Assembly (NCBI GenBank): GCA_964654355.1
Contig: CAZZIQ010000007.1
Location: 1 to 47,188 of the forward strand
Reading direction: 5' to 3'
Source: CAZZIQ01 sp964654355
Lineage (GTDB): Bacteria > Pseudomonadota > Gammaproteobacteria > GCF-002020875
Length of the DNA: 47,188 bases
Every line of letters begins with the position of its first letter. Positions within the stretch are counted from its first letter, which is position 1. A program made the position numbers and the translations under genes. This document shows positions 8,504 to 16,702 of this stretch, in pieces. The notes under the pieces were generated by a model. The model was not told the origin of the DNA, made no database searches, and saw only the letters and a program-made list of their open reading frames with translations.

Positions 8504-9180
8504 TGGTTTGATACCACCGCTTGCGCCGCTGCCTGACTGCGATTTTTGTCGGCCATTTTCTGCAGCAGCCCGTCTATACCATGATTACGAATTTCTGTGG
8601 CATAGCCCGAACGATACGTCGTCACCAAACTAATCCCATCAATCGCAACGTCATAGACCTTCCAGCCCTCACTGGCACGATGCAGGCTGTACACAATTGG
8701 TATCGCGGGCGCACCAGAAGGGCGGAATTCTGCGCGCACCAAAGCACGCTGATCATCATTCGGATCAGGGCGATAAGGAAGGAAGACAATCTCTTGATCG
8801 CTATAGTTCAGCAACGCCGTCGCATACGTGTTGACCAGCATATGCCGGAATTCATCTTGGAAGCGCAAACGCTGCTCTTCGTTCGCGCTACGCCAATTGC
8901 GTCCGAGAATCCAACGTGACATCCCTTCAAAATCGTAATGCGGCAGGATGAACTCATCCGCCAATTCATTAGCAAAGGCATATACCCGCTCCGGATGCGC
9001 ATCCAACTCCGACTTTTCTACTTTCAGTCGTTGCAACACGCGGTCGGTAACGCCCTGGATCATTTGGTCTGGCGCCAACTCGGCATGCGCTGTGGAGGCG
9101 TGCATGAAACCAGCGCCCAGCAAGATCAGCGCAAGCCAGCCATGCAGAGTCAGTCGATTGATTAGGCTCATATTTATCAT
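8500..9180 (-). CDS. mlaC: MlaC, periplasmic phospholipid-binding protein
   Basis: A roughly 226-residue exported protein. A hydrophobic signal peptide (HGWLALILLGAGFMHASTAHA) is cleaved near residue 30, followed by the MlaC/Ttg2D family domain with features such as DFEGMSRWILGRNWR and VYDVAIDGISLVTTYR. MlaC shuttles phospholipids across the periplasm between the outer-membrane MlaA complex and inner-membrane MlaFEDB. The start at 9180 (or the ATG three codons later, 9171) is chosen because it leaves a normal signal peptide; the longer open frame would run into mlaD. Neither ATG has a strong ribosome site. No mlaA gene is in the window. Confidence 0.92.
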   Translation of the reverse strand: MINMSLINRLTLHGWLALILLGAGFMHASTAHAELAPDQMIQGVTDRVLQRLKVEKSELDAHPERVYAFANELADEFILPHYDFEGMSRWILGRNWRSANEEQRLRFQDEFRHMLVNTYATALLNYSDQEIVFLPYRPDPNDDQRALVRAEFRPSGAPAIPIVYSLHRASEGWKVYDVAIDGISLVTTYRSGYATEIRNHGIDGLLQKMADKNRSQAAAQAVVSNQ

Positions 9181-9184
9181 CAAA

Positions 9185-9751
9185 TTACTTGGCATCATCA
9201 GCCTTACTGAACAGGAACTGACCAATGATCTGCTCCAATGCGATGGAAGACTGGGTCATACGGATCTCATCACCCGGCTGTAGAAAACGCATACCGCCGC
9301 CGCCCGGCTCAATCCCAACATATTGCTCACCCAACAAGCCTGCCGTAAGAATGCTTGCAGAGGCATCGTCATAGAGCGAGGTCACACAGCCATCCGCAGC
9401 TTTCGGCTTAGAACAACCCGTACCTGCCGCTGCCACCTCAACCGGCTCACCCCGCGCATCCACCTGCTGCAAAGGCAAGGCCTCAGCGCTCAGCGAGAGC
9501 GTCACGAGCGCACGAAAGTCTTGCCCATCCAATTCGATAGCACTTACGCGGCCCACCTTCACACCTGCAACGGTGACCGGCGCGCGCACTTTCAAACCAC
9601 CGATTGCATCAAAGCGCGCCTTCAGCGTGTAGCCGTCACTGGTATCAAACGTACTCAAGTTGCTGACCTTCATGGCCAGCATAAAGAGCGCAGCAAGACC
9701 TGCGGCAATGAACAATCCCACCACAATTTCTACGGCTCGACTTTGCATCAT
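9185..9751 (-). CDS. mlaD: MlaD, MCE-domain subunit of the phospholipid transporter
   Basis: A 188-residue protein with one N-terminal membrane helix (about residues 8-27, IVVGLFIAAGLAALFMLAM) and one periplasmic MCE domain. The stretch containing ARFDAIGGLKVRAPVTVAGVKVG is the family core, and TAGLLGEQYVGIEPGG is the conserved C-terminal motif. MlaD forms a hexameric hydrophobic channel above MlaE through which lipids pass. A GAGG ribosome site 8 nt before the ATG at 9751 supports the first of two adjacent ATG codons. An insert of about 20 residues with two cysteines (TGCSKPKAADGCVTS) lies in the MCE domain; I do not know it from the E. coli protein. Confidence 0.93.
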   Translation of the reverse strand: MMQSRAVEIVVGLFIAAGLAALFMLAMKVSNLSTFDTSDGYTLKARFDAIGGLKVRAPVTVAGVKVGRVSAIELDGQDFRALVTLSLSAEALPLQQVDARGEPVEVAAAGTGCSKPKAADGCVTSLYDDASASILTAGLLGEQYVGIEPGGGGMRFLQPGDEIRMTQSSIALEQIIGQFLFSKADDAK

Positions 9752-9774
9752 GTCGAAATCCTCAGTTACGTAAA

Positions 9775-10554
9775 TCAGGCACCGAACATCAGTGCGGTCA
9801 AAACAAAATCCAGGCCCAACACCGCCAAGGAGGTGTGCACCACGGTGCGCGTCGTCGCGCGGCTGACGCCTTCCGAAGTCGGAATCGCATCATAGCCCTC
9901 GTACAAGGCAATCCAAGCGGCAACAAAACCAAACACAACGCTCTTGATCACACCATTGAGGATGTCTTCCTCAAAGTCGACGCTCGATTGCATTTGCGAC
10001 CAAAATGAACCTTCATCAACGCCCAATAAGCCAACGCCAACAAACCAGCCACCCATGACACCCATGGCACTAAAGATGGCTGCGAGCAAGGGCATCGATA
10101 AAAAACCACCAATGAAACGCGGCGCAATCACCCGCTTCATAGGATCCACCGCCATCATCTCCATGCCGGAAAGCTGCTCAGTAGCCTTCATCAGACCAAT
10201 CTCAGCCGTTAGCGCAGATCCAGCACGCCCAGCAAACAACAGTGCCGTCACGACTGGACCCAGTTCACGCACCAGCGAAAGGGCAACCACCACGCCGAGC
10301 GATTCTTCGGCACCGAAATCCACCAAGGTGTTGTAGCCCTGCAAACCCAACACCATGCCGACAAACAGGCCCGAAACCAAAATGATCACTAAAGACAACA
10401 CGCCAATGGAGAACATTTGCTGAATCACGAGACCAATCCGCGGCAACAGCGAGGGCACGCCACGCAGCGTCGCTAGCAAGAACAAATGCCCACGCCCAAG
10501 GCGCTCGAAGAAGCCGAGACCCTTGCGACCAAGGCTGCGAATCGGATTGTTCAT
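9775..10554 (-). CDS. mlaE: MlaE, permease of the phospholipid transporter
   Basis: A 259-residue integral membrane protein of the MlaE/Ttg2B permease family, with five or six hydrophobic segments. Conserved cytoplasmic-loop sequence AGRAGSALTAEIGLMKATEQ, the coupling segment to MlaF, is present, as is the C-terminal GVSRATTRTVV. It forms the transmembrane dimer of the MlaFEDB complex. Its ATG overlaps the stop of mlaF (ATGA). Length matches E. coli MlaE (260). Confidence 0.95.
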   Translation of the reverse strand: MNNPIRSLGRKGLGFFERLGRGHLFLLATLRGVPSLLPRIGLVIQQMFSIGVLSLVIILVSGLFVGMVLGLQGYNTLVDFGAEESLGVVVALSLVRELGPVVTALLFAGRAGSALTAEIGLMKATEQLSGMEMMAVDPMKRVIAPRFIGGFLSMPLLAAIFSAMGVMGGWFVGVGLLGVDEGSFWSQMQSSVDFEEDILNGVIKSVVFGFVAAWIALYEGYDAIPTSEGVSRATTRTVVHTSLAVLGLDFVLTALMFGA

Positions 10555-11405
10555 GCGCGCACTCCGAGCAGATCCTCGCGGTAATCCGGGGCTGGATAGT
10601 GGAACGGCACTGGGCCATCAGGCAGCCCTTGCAGGAACTGATCGCTCCACTTCGAACCCTTGGTGCGCAATTCATCGGGCGTGCCTTGGCCCACCACAAT
10701 CCCATCCGAGATCAGATAGATGTAATCCGCAATCGACGCCGTTTCGGCGACATCATGAGAAACAATGATGCTGGTCAGATTAAGCGCGTCATTCAGCTCG
10801 CGAATCAGCTTGACCAAGACACCCATAGAAATAGGGTCCTGCCCAGTGAAGGGCTCGTCGTACATGATCATCATCGGATCGAGCGCAATCGCGCGCGCCA
10901 TCGCAACACGACGCGCCATGCCACCCGACAGCTCGCTAGGCATCAGCTTATGCGCGCCACGTAGACCCACTGCATGTAACTTCATCAACACCAAATCGCG
11001 AATCATCGACTCGGGCAAATTCGTGTGCTCGCGTAGCGGGAAAGCAACATTGTCGAAAACCGTTAAATCGGTCAACAACGCGCCACTCTGGAACAACATA
11101 CCCATGCGCTTGCGCAACTCAAACAATTCACCACGGCGCAGATCCGGCACTGACTGCCCCTGAATCTCAATACTGCCTTGGCTCGGACGCAGCTGCCCGC
11201 CGATCAACTTCAGCAGGGTAGTCTTGCCGGTGCCGCTTGGGCCCATGATCGCAACCACCTTGCCGCGCTGAATGTCGAGATCGACCCCACGAAAGATCGG
11301 CCGTGAACCACGTGCGAAATGCAGGCCGCGCACACGCACCAACACATCATTAGCTGAGGCTTCTTTCGAATTGGGAGCGCTATCCGACAAATCAAACTCC
11401 AACAA
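10551..11405 (-). CDS. mlaF: MlaF, ATPase of the phospholipid transporter (non-ATG start)
   Basis: A roughly 284-residue ABC ATPase with Walker A GPSGTGKTT, signature LSGGMARRVAMARA, Walker B MIMYDEPFTGQDP and switch His in IIVSHDVAET. It energises retrograde phospholipid transport with MlaE, MlaD and MlaB. No in-frame ATG exists between the upstream in-frame stop (11412-11414) and Walker A. Translation must therefore start at a TTG (11405 or 11402) or at a GTG/TTG about 20 codons further in, where family similarity begins (VLVRVRGLHFARG). The exact start is uncertain, as no convincing ribosome site is visible. The gene follows a DUF72-like gene by 31 bp. Confidence 0.92.
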   Translation of the reverse strand: MLEFDLSDSAPNSKEASANDVLVRVRGLHFARGSRPIFRGVDLDIQRGKVVAIMGPSGTGKTTLLKLIGGQLRPSQGSIEIQGQSVPDLRRGELFELRKRMGMLFQSGALLTDLTVFDNVAFPLREHTNLPESMIRDLVLMKLHAVGLRGAHKLMPSELSGGMARRVAMARAIALDPMMIMYDEPFTGQDPISMGVLVKLIRELNDALNLTSIIVSHDVAETASIADYIYLISDGIVVGQGTPDELRTKGSKWSDQFLQGLPDGPVPFHYPAPDYREDLLGVRA

Positions 11406-11436
11406 GCAAAATCAAAAATTCGTATTCACAAACCCA

Positions 11437-12156
11437 TCAGACCGACATCAAGCCAGAAAGGGTTTCGAGTTGACGCATCACCGTCAGCGCCTCGGCGCCC
11501 GATGTCACCACCACGGCACAAACGCGTCGTGCAGCCGCAGCTTCCAAGATCCGTCGCAACTGCAGCGGACTCCAGTCAGTCACCCCATCTCGCGCGGGCA
11601 AGCGACACAGCCCAAGACAGGCATAAGCTTGCGGGCTGGCTTCATCTTCGCTGCGCAACAAAGACTGCGCATTATCCATGATCTCGGCCTGAAACTCAGC
11701 TGCTGAACTCGCCGCGACCACAGAAAATGCCTGCGGCGACCAAACACGCACGCCAGCCTGGGCCAACGGATCATCCCTCGATAGCGCCACAGGCCAGAGT
11801 TTGAGTGCTTGCGGCAACTGCGTCAGGGCCTCTTGCCCAGGCGCTCTGGCAACCCCAGAGGCAAAAGGTGGTTCCAGCAACACACCATGCAGCAAGGACC
11901 CCAACGTCACCGCGGCTGTGGCCAATTCCGCCGCACTGGCCCCACCCTGCTCCAAGTAAAAACCAAAATTCTCCGGGACCTCAGCTAGCCATTCCGCCCA
12001 GGCCTCAGCATCCGCTGCCCGCCAAAGCTCTGCAGGCAGCGTCACACAGCGAAACAAGCCGCTGAAAAAGCCAACGCGCCACTCCTCCGGAAGATCCGGC
12101 GGATACAGTGCGTCCGCAAGCTCTCCTGCGGGCCAACCCCAAGTCCCAATGTCCAT
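11437..12156 (-). CDS. Diverged DUF72/YecE-like protein heading the mla cluster
   Basis: A 239-residue soluble protein with no signal peptide or membrane segment. The first 70 residues read like the start of DUF72 (YecE family) barrels: IGTWGW in place of the usual GxSGW, then LYPPDLPEEWRVGFFSGLF, then WAEWLAEVPENFGFYLEQ, corresponding to the usual pattern of conserved Trp, Pro and Phe. Later, LHGVLLEPPF resembles the LGPVLFQLPP strand. After that similarity fades and the usual EFRHxSW motif is not seen, so it may be a degenerate or specialised member. The function of DUF72 proteins is unknown. It lies first in the minus-strand cluster, 31 bp before mlaF, so it is probably co-transcribed with the lipid transporter. 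The family call is by eye and moderate. Confidence 0.6.
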   Translation of the reverse strand: MDIGTWGWPAGELADALYPPDLPEEWRVGFFSGLFRCVTLPAELWRAADAEAWAEWLAEVPENFGFYLEQGGASAAELATAAVTLGSLLHGVLLEPPFASGVARAPGQEALTQLPQALKLWPVALSRDDPLAQAGVRVWSPQAFSVVAASSAAEFQAEIMDNAQSLLRSEDEASPQAYACLGLCRLPARDGVTDWSPLQLRRILEAAAARRVCAVVVTSGAEALTVMRQLETLSGLMSV

Positions 12157-12225
12157 CGCGGCAGCTTACCCAAGCCGTGCTGCGCTGTCGCTACAAGAAC
12201 ACGGGCAGCGGTCCGCAAGCTTCGG

Positions 12226-12231
12226 TACCAT
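12226..12231 (+). promoter_or_regulatory. Possible -10 element for yrbG-kdsDC-lpt operon
   Basis: TACCAT, followed closely by GCGGCC, lies about 50 bp before the yrbG start, in the divergent region between the DUF72-like gene and yrbG. No good -35 hexamer is present at 16-18 bp. The call rests on position and partial match only. Confidence 0.3.
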
Positions 12232-12280
12232 GCGGCCTTTAGACAAAGCCGTACACAATCTTTGGCCGAACCGAAAACTC

Positions 12281-13285
12281 ATGCTCGCATCTTTTCCGTT
12301 GTTCCTCCCCGTCGTGGTCTTGGTAATCAGCCTGATTGTGCTGGCGCTGTCCGCAGACCGCTTTGTCGATGGCGCTGCCGCCATCGCCCTTCAGCTTCGC
12401 GTCGCACCGATGATCATCGGCATGACCATCCTCGGCTTTGGCACCAGCGCACCTGAATTATTAGTCTCCCTCCTCGCCGCGCTCGACAACGCACCCGGCA
12501 TCGCGATTGGGAATGCGCTCGGCTCCAACATCACCAACATCGGCCTGGTCCTCGGCTTTACCTTGCTGCTCACCGTGGTGCATGGCGAATCACGCACACT
12601 GCGCCGCGAATTTCCCATTCTGCTCGGCGCTATGGCCGGTGGCTGGTTGCTGATGCTCGACAACCACCTCAGCCACTTAGATGGACTGATTTTGCTTCTG
12701 GGTTTGGTGTTGTTTTTGCTTTGGATGCTTCGCAGTGCGCGCAGCGAAGCGCATCCGGAGGACAAGTTCGAACAAGAAATCGCGCGCGAAGTCGCGGAGA
12801 AACGTGACCCACATAGCCTCAAATACCACCTGATCTGGACGCTGGGGGCGCTACTCTTGCTCGTCGCCTCGGCGCGCGGGCTCGTTTGGGGCGCCACAGA
12901 AATCGCCAGCCATTATGGGATCAGTGAATTGGTGATCGGCCTCACGGTCGTCGCCATCGGCACCAGCCTGCCCGAACTGGCCGCCTCGGTTGCTGCCGCC
13001 ATGCGGCGCGAACAAGAAATGCTCATCGGCAACTTGATCGGCTCCAACCTGTTCAACCTGTTGGGAGTACTCGGCCTGCCCGCATTGCTCGCACCCAGCG
13101 TCCTAGAGGCTGGCATCATGCAACGCGACTATCCCGTGATGATTGCTATGACCTTGTTCTTCCTTGGCATTGTCATGCTCAATAGCCGTCGACGCATGGT
13201 CGCCATCCTGCAAGGTCTGCTGCTGCTTAGCGGGTTCGGCGCATATTTATGGTTCCTGTATATTTCGACAGTCGTCCCATCCTGA
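12281..13285 (+). CDS. yrbG: Sodium/calcium exchanger family protein YrbG
   Basis: A 334-residue CaCA-superfamily inner-membrane protein with about ten hydrophobic segments. The two inverted alpha repeats are clear: GFGTSAPELLVSLLAAL in the first half and AIGTSLPELAASVAAA in the second, with GNALGSNITNIG and GNLIGSNLFNLLG following each. These acidic motifs bind the transported cation. The ATG at 12281 was chosen because it places the first transmembrane helix at the N-terminus as in the family. Longer in-frame starts run into the divergent gene and encode unconserved sequence. yrbG-kdsD-kdsC-lptC-lptA-lptB is the E. coli order. YrbG is not required for LPS synthesis; its true ion is uncertain. 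Confidence 0.92.
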   Translation: MLASFPLFLPVVVLVISLIVLALSADRFVDGAAAIALQLRVAPMIIGMTILGFGTSAPELLVSLLAALDNAPGIAIGNALGSNITNIGLVLGFTLLLTVVHGESRTLRREFPILLGAMAGGWLLMLDNHLSHLDGLILLLGLVLFLLWMLRSARSEAHPEDKFEQEIAREVAEKRDPHSLKYHLIWTLGALLLLVASARGLVWGATEIASHYGISELVIGLTVVAIGTSLPELAASVAAAMRREQEMLIGNLIGSNLFNLLGVLGLPALLAPSVLEAGIMQRDYPVMIAMTLFFLGIVMLNSRRRMVAILQGLLLLSGFGAYLWFLYISTVVPS

Positions 13286-13301
13286 TACAACAATTTCCTC
13301 T

Positions 13302-14273
13302 ATGAATCCCACCAAGCTGCTTGATCTCGCCCGCGCCGTTCTCGAGAACGAAGCCGATTCGGTACGTACTTTAAGTGCGCGACTGAATGAGGGCTTTGTG
13401 CAAGCCTGTGAATTTCTACTGCAATGCACGGGGCGCGTAGTGGTGACCGGGATGGGCAAATCTGGCCACATCGGCAACAAAATCGCAGCAACATTGGCGA
13501 GCACCGGAACACCCTCTTTCTTTGTTCATCCGGGCGAGGCCAGCCATGGCGACCTCGGCATGATCACCGACCAAGATGTTGTGATTGCACTATCCAACTC
13601 TGGCGAGACCGATGAGCTCTTGACCATCCTCCCGATCATCAAACGCCTTGGCGTGCCGCTGATCGCGATGACGGGACGACCGCAATCAACGCTCGCAACC
13701 AATGCCAATGTTCATCTCGACATCAGCGTCAAAGAAGAAGCCTGCCCGCTCGGCCTCGCACCAACTTCGAGCACCACTGCGACCCTCGCCATGGGTGATG
13801 CACTTGCGGTTGCCGTACTCGAAAGCCGCGGCTTCACTGCGGAAGACTTCGCGCGCTCACACCCCGCCGGAGCGCTAGGCCGGCGCTTACTGCTGCACGT
13901 TGGCGACATCATGCACAGTGGCGACGCCTTACCGGCCGTGGATGAAAACGCCAGCTTGCGCGAAACCGTGTTGGAGATGACACGCAAACGTCTGGGGATG
14001 ACCGCAATTGTCGACACTGACCATAAGGTCCTCGGCGTCTTCACCGATGGCGACCTGCGTCGCTGTTTTGATCAAGGCACGGACTTACAGTCCACCACCA
14101 TCTCTGCCGTGATGACGCGTAATCCGACCAGCCTACAAGCTACGCAGTTGGCCGAAGAAGCATTACGTACGATGGAATCACGCAACATCAATGGCGTATT
14201 GGTAACCGACTCAGAAGGACGCCTTGTTGGCGCACTGAATATGCTGGACCTGGTTCACGCCCGCGTGGTGTAG
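13302..14273 (+). CDS. kdsD: Arabinose-5-phosphate isomerase
   Basis: A 323-residue enzyme converting ribulose 5-phosphate to arabinose 5-phosphate, the first step of KDO synthesis for LPS. It has an N-terminal SIS domain (VVTGMGKSGHIGNKIAATLASTGTPSFFVHPGEASHGDLGM contains the sugar-isomerase signature) and two C-terminal CBS domains (about residues 205-323). The ATG at 13302 matches the normal family start (MNPTKLLDLA) and lies 16 bp after the yrbG stop; an earlier in-frame start would overlap yrbG with unconserved sequence. Length matches E. coli KdsD (328). Confidence 0.95.
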   Translation: MNPTKLLDLARAVLENEADSVRTLSARLNEGFVQACEFLLQCTGRVVVTGMGKSGHIGNKIAATLASTGTPSFFVHPGEASHGDLGMITDQDVVIALSNSGETDELLTILPIIKRLGVPLIAMTGRPQSTLATNANVHLDISVKEEACPLGLAPTSSTTATLAMGDALAVAVLESRGFTAEDFARSHPAGALGRRLLLHVGDIMHSGDALPAVDENASLRETVLEMTRKRLGMTAIVDTDHKVLGVFTDGDLRRCFDQGTDLQSTTISAVMTRNPTSLQATQLAEEALRTMESRNINGVLVTDSEGRLVGALNMLDLVHARVV

Positions 14274-14302
14274 CGCCTCCAAACCAAAAGCGAAACTGAT
14301 TT

Positions 14303-14827
14303 ATGCAAGATCTGACTGCACGCGCCAAACAAATCCGCCTACTGGTGCTGGATGTAGATGGCGTTCTAACCGATGGCGGCTTGTTCTTTGGTGATGATGG
14401 CCAGGAATACAAAATGTTTAACTCGCGTGATGGTCATGGCATGCGCATGCTGCAAGATGCCGGCATTCCCATCGCCATCATCACCGGGCGCCAATCCGAG
14501 GTGGTCAAACATCGCATGGAGAACCTAGGCGTTGCCCATGTCTATCAGGGGCAGCGGGAAAAGCTGCCAGCATTCGAAGCATTACTCAAAGAAATCGGAC
14601 TTGCGGCAGAACAAGTCGCCTATGTTGGTGACGATGTCGTCGACCTGCCGATTTTGACCCGGGTTGGACTCGCCATTGCCGTGCAAGACGCACATGCCTT
14701 GGTGAAGCAACATGCGCATTGGACGACACCGCAGGGCGGAGGTCGTGGAGCAGTACGCGATGTGTGCGAAATGATCATGCAAGCTCAAGGCAGCTTGGAT
14801 GCCGCGCTCGGGCATTACTTGCAATAA
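14303..14827 (+). CDS. kdsC: KDO-8-phosphate phosphatase
   Basis: A 174-residue HAD-superfamily C0 phosphatase. The nucleophile motif LDVDGVLTDG supplies Asp17 and Asp19, and the later GDDVVDLPIL segment supplies the metal-binding aspartates. It dephosphorylates KDO 8-phosphate to free KDO, after which CMP-KDO is made for LPS inner core. It has no cap domain, as expected for the tetrameric C0 class. It sits between kdsD and lptC with short gaps. Slightly shorter than E. coli KdsC (188), mainly at the ends. Confidence 0.95.
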   Translation: MQDLTARAKQIRLLVLDVDGVLTDGGLFFGDDGQEYKMFNSRDGHGMRMLQDAGIPIAIITGRQSEVVKHRMENLGVAHVYQGQREKLPAFEALLKEIGLAAEQVAYVGDDVVDLPILTRVGLAIAVQDAHALVKQHAHWTTPQGGGRGAVRDVCEMIMQAQGSLDAALGHYLQ

Positions 14828-14833
14828 ACCGAC

Positions 14834-15448
14834 ATGGAGCAACGTCTCGCTGTCCTGTTCCTTGCGTTGTTGACCCTCGGTAGCTGGGTCTTACTGAATT
14901 ACTTCGAAGGCCTACGCCCAAGCGAAGGTGGCGACCCGAATGCCAGCCCCGATTACCGCCTTGAGAACTTCACCCAAACGCAATTCGACCTTGAGGGGCG
15001 TCGTAGTCGTGTTCTGGAAGGTGAAAAGATGGTCCACTTTGAACAAGGCGACCGCAATTTTCTAACCCAACCACGCATGCGCATCTACAGTACTGACCCT
15101 ACAACCTGGCGTGATGGAATTGAGCCACCGCCTTGGCATGTTCGCGCAGACGCCGGCGAAACTTGGAACGGTAGCGAAAAAATCTTACTGACCGGCAACG
15201 TGATCATCGACCGTGACTTCCGTCCCAACGGAGATCGTTATACCCACCTTGAAACCGAGCGCCTGTGGGTCTTCCCCGATCGCGATTACGCCGAAACCGA
15301 CGTCTTCGCTCGCCTGAAAACCGAGACTGCGCATGTGACTGGAGTCGGCGCGCAGGCCTGGTTTGATACCGGGTCGGTCAAAGTGCTGAACGATGTGCGC
15401 AGCATCTTTGAACCCAAGAAACCCACACCCGCGAAGCCGATCCCCTAA
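14834..15448 (+). CDS. lptC: LptC, inner-membrane-anchored LPS transport protein
   Basis: A 204-residue bitopic protein. Residues about 5-23 (LAVLFLALLTLGSWVLLNYF) form the single membrane helix, and the rest is a periplasmic beta-jellyroll that passes LPS from the LptB2FG extractor to LptA. Features such as YRLENFTQTQFDLEGR and LTGNVIIDRD are typical of the LptC/LptA/OstA fold. Sequence is less conserved than its neighbours, as usual in this family. The start is 6 bp after kdsC. It ends in a short proline- and lysine-rich tail (PKKPTPAKPIP). Confidence 0.9.
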   Translation: MEQRLAVLFLALLTLGSWVLLNYFEGLRPSEGGDPNASPDYRLENFTQTQFDLEGRRSRVLEGEKMVHFEQGDRNFLTQPRMRIYSTDPTTWRDGIEPPPWHVRADAGETWNGSEKILLTGNVIIDRDFRPNGDRYTHLETERLWVFPDRDYAETDVFARLKTETAHVTGVGAQAWFDTGSVKVLNDVRSIFEPKKPTPAKPIP

Positions 15449-15457
15449 ACTGTTCCC

Positions 15458-15955
15458 ATGCGTACCTTCTCACTCACGCTTCTCATCTTCGCCGCGATTG
15501 GCACGAATGCAAACGCACTTCCGGAAGATCGAGATCAACCCATCGAAATCACCGGGCAAAACTCTGAGTTCCAAGAACAACAGGGCTACAGCATCTACAC
15601 CGGAGATGTGCATTACCGTCAGGGCAGCATGAACATTTGGAGCGACTGGATGCGGGCGGAACATCCCAACCAAGACATCCGGTTCGCTGAAGCGGAGAGT
15701 CGCAGCAAAACACCGGTGCGCTTTCAACAGCTAACGGATCCCAACAAGCCGCCCCTGCACGCGACCGGGAAACGCATGGAATATTTCGTCCGTGATGAGC
15801 GAGTGGTCCTGCACGGCAATGCACATGCCTGGCAAGACGGGCACGAATTGTTTGGCGAACGCATTGATTACAATCTAAAGACTGGTGAAATTCGTGCCAC
15901 ACGCCTCAATAGCAATGGTCAGGTCCGCACCATCCTCCCGCCCAAGAAGAAGTAA
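15458..15955 (+). CDS. lptA: LptA/LptH, periplasmic LPS bridge protein
   Basis: A 165-residue protein with a signal peptide of about 20 residues (cleavage likely after TNANA) and an OstA-like jellyroll. The stretch with YSIYTGDVHYRQGSMNIWSDWMR and the later VVLHGNAHAWQDGHELFGERIDYN are the paired repeat-like strands of the family. LptA polymerises head to tail into a bridge carrying LPS from LptC to outer-membrane LptDE. lptC lies 9 bp upstream and lptB 18 bp downstream. LptE is encoded further along in the window; lptD, lptF and lptG are not. Confidence 0.92.
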   Translation: MRTFSLTLLIFAAIGTNANALPEDRDQPIEITGQNSEFQEQQGYSIYTGDVHYRQGSMNIWSDWMRAEHPNQDIRFAEAESRSKTPVRFQQLTDPNKPPLHATGKRMEYFVRDERVVLHGNAHAWQDGHELFGERIDYNLKTGEIRATRLNSNGQVRTILPPKKK

Positions 15956-15973
15956 TCCGACCCGGCCAACCCC

Positions 15974-16699
15974 ATGAGCATTCTCACCGCTAATCATCTT
16001 CACAAACGTTACAAAAAACGTGCCGTAGTTGAGGATGTCTCGCTATTTGTTGAGAGCGGCGAGATTGTCGGTCTCCTTGGCCCCAATGGCGCCGGCAAAA
16101 CCACCTCGTTCTATATGATTGTTGGACTGGTGCCCGCAGATGCTGGGCGGATTCACCTCGACAAGAACGATCTCACCCATGCACCGATGCATAAGCGGGC
16201 TCAGCTGGGGATTGGTTATCTCCCGCAAGAAGCCTCTGTATTTCGAAAACTGAGTGTCAGCGACAACCTGCTCGCCGTGTTGCAAACACGGAATGACCTA
16301 AGCCGCGAACAACAGCAAGAACGCCTCGAACAGCTACTCAACGAATTCAACATCGGACATGTCCGCGACACCATGGGCATGAGCCTGTCGGGGGGTGAAC
16401 GCCGCCGTGTCGAAATCGCGCGCGCGCTCGCACTTGAGCCGGCCTTCATGCTGCTCGATGAACCGTTTGCCGGTGTCGACCCAATTTCCGTTCTCGACAT
16501 CCAGAACATCATTCGCGACCTCGCCAAACGTGGCATCGGCATTCTGATCACCGATCACAACGTCCGCGAAACCCTCGATATCTGTGATCATGCGTACATC
16601 ATTCATGCGGGCCACGTACTTGCAGAAGGCCCACCCGCCCACATCCTCAAACACCCGGAAGTGCGACGCGTCTATCTCGGCGAAAACTTCCGCGCTTAG
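15974..16699 (+). CDS. lptB: LptB, ATPase of the LPS extractor
   Basis: A 241-residue ABC ATPase matching E. coli LptB (241) in length. It has Walker A GPNGAGKTT (about residues 36-44), the Q-loop in GYLPQEASVFRKLSV, signature LSGGERRRVEIARAL, Walker B FMLLDEPFAGVDP and switch His in ITDHNVRET. It drives LPS extraction from the inner membrane with LptF and LptG, which are not encoded here. Only 3 bp separate its stop from the rpoN start, so rpoN is probably read from the same transcript, as in other gammaproteobacteria. Confidence 0.96.
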   Translation: MSILTANHLHKRYKKRAVVEDVSLFVESGEIVGLLGPNGAGKTTSFYMIVGLVPADAGRIHLDKNDLTHAPMHKRAQLGIGYLPQEASVFRKLSVSDNLLAVLQTRNDLSREQQQERLEQLLNEFNIGHVRDTMGMSLSGGERRRVEIARALALEPAFMLLDEPFAGVDPISVLDIQNIIRDLAKRGIGILITDHNVRETLDICDHAYIIHAGHVLAEGPPAHILKHPEVRRVYLGENFRA

Positions 16700-16702
16700 T
16701 TC

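Noticed and set aside
12149..12280. Longer N-terminus for YrbG starting at 12149
   Set aside because: It would overlap the divergent DUF72-like gene and adds a polar, unconserved stretch before the first membrane helix.
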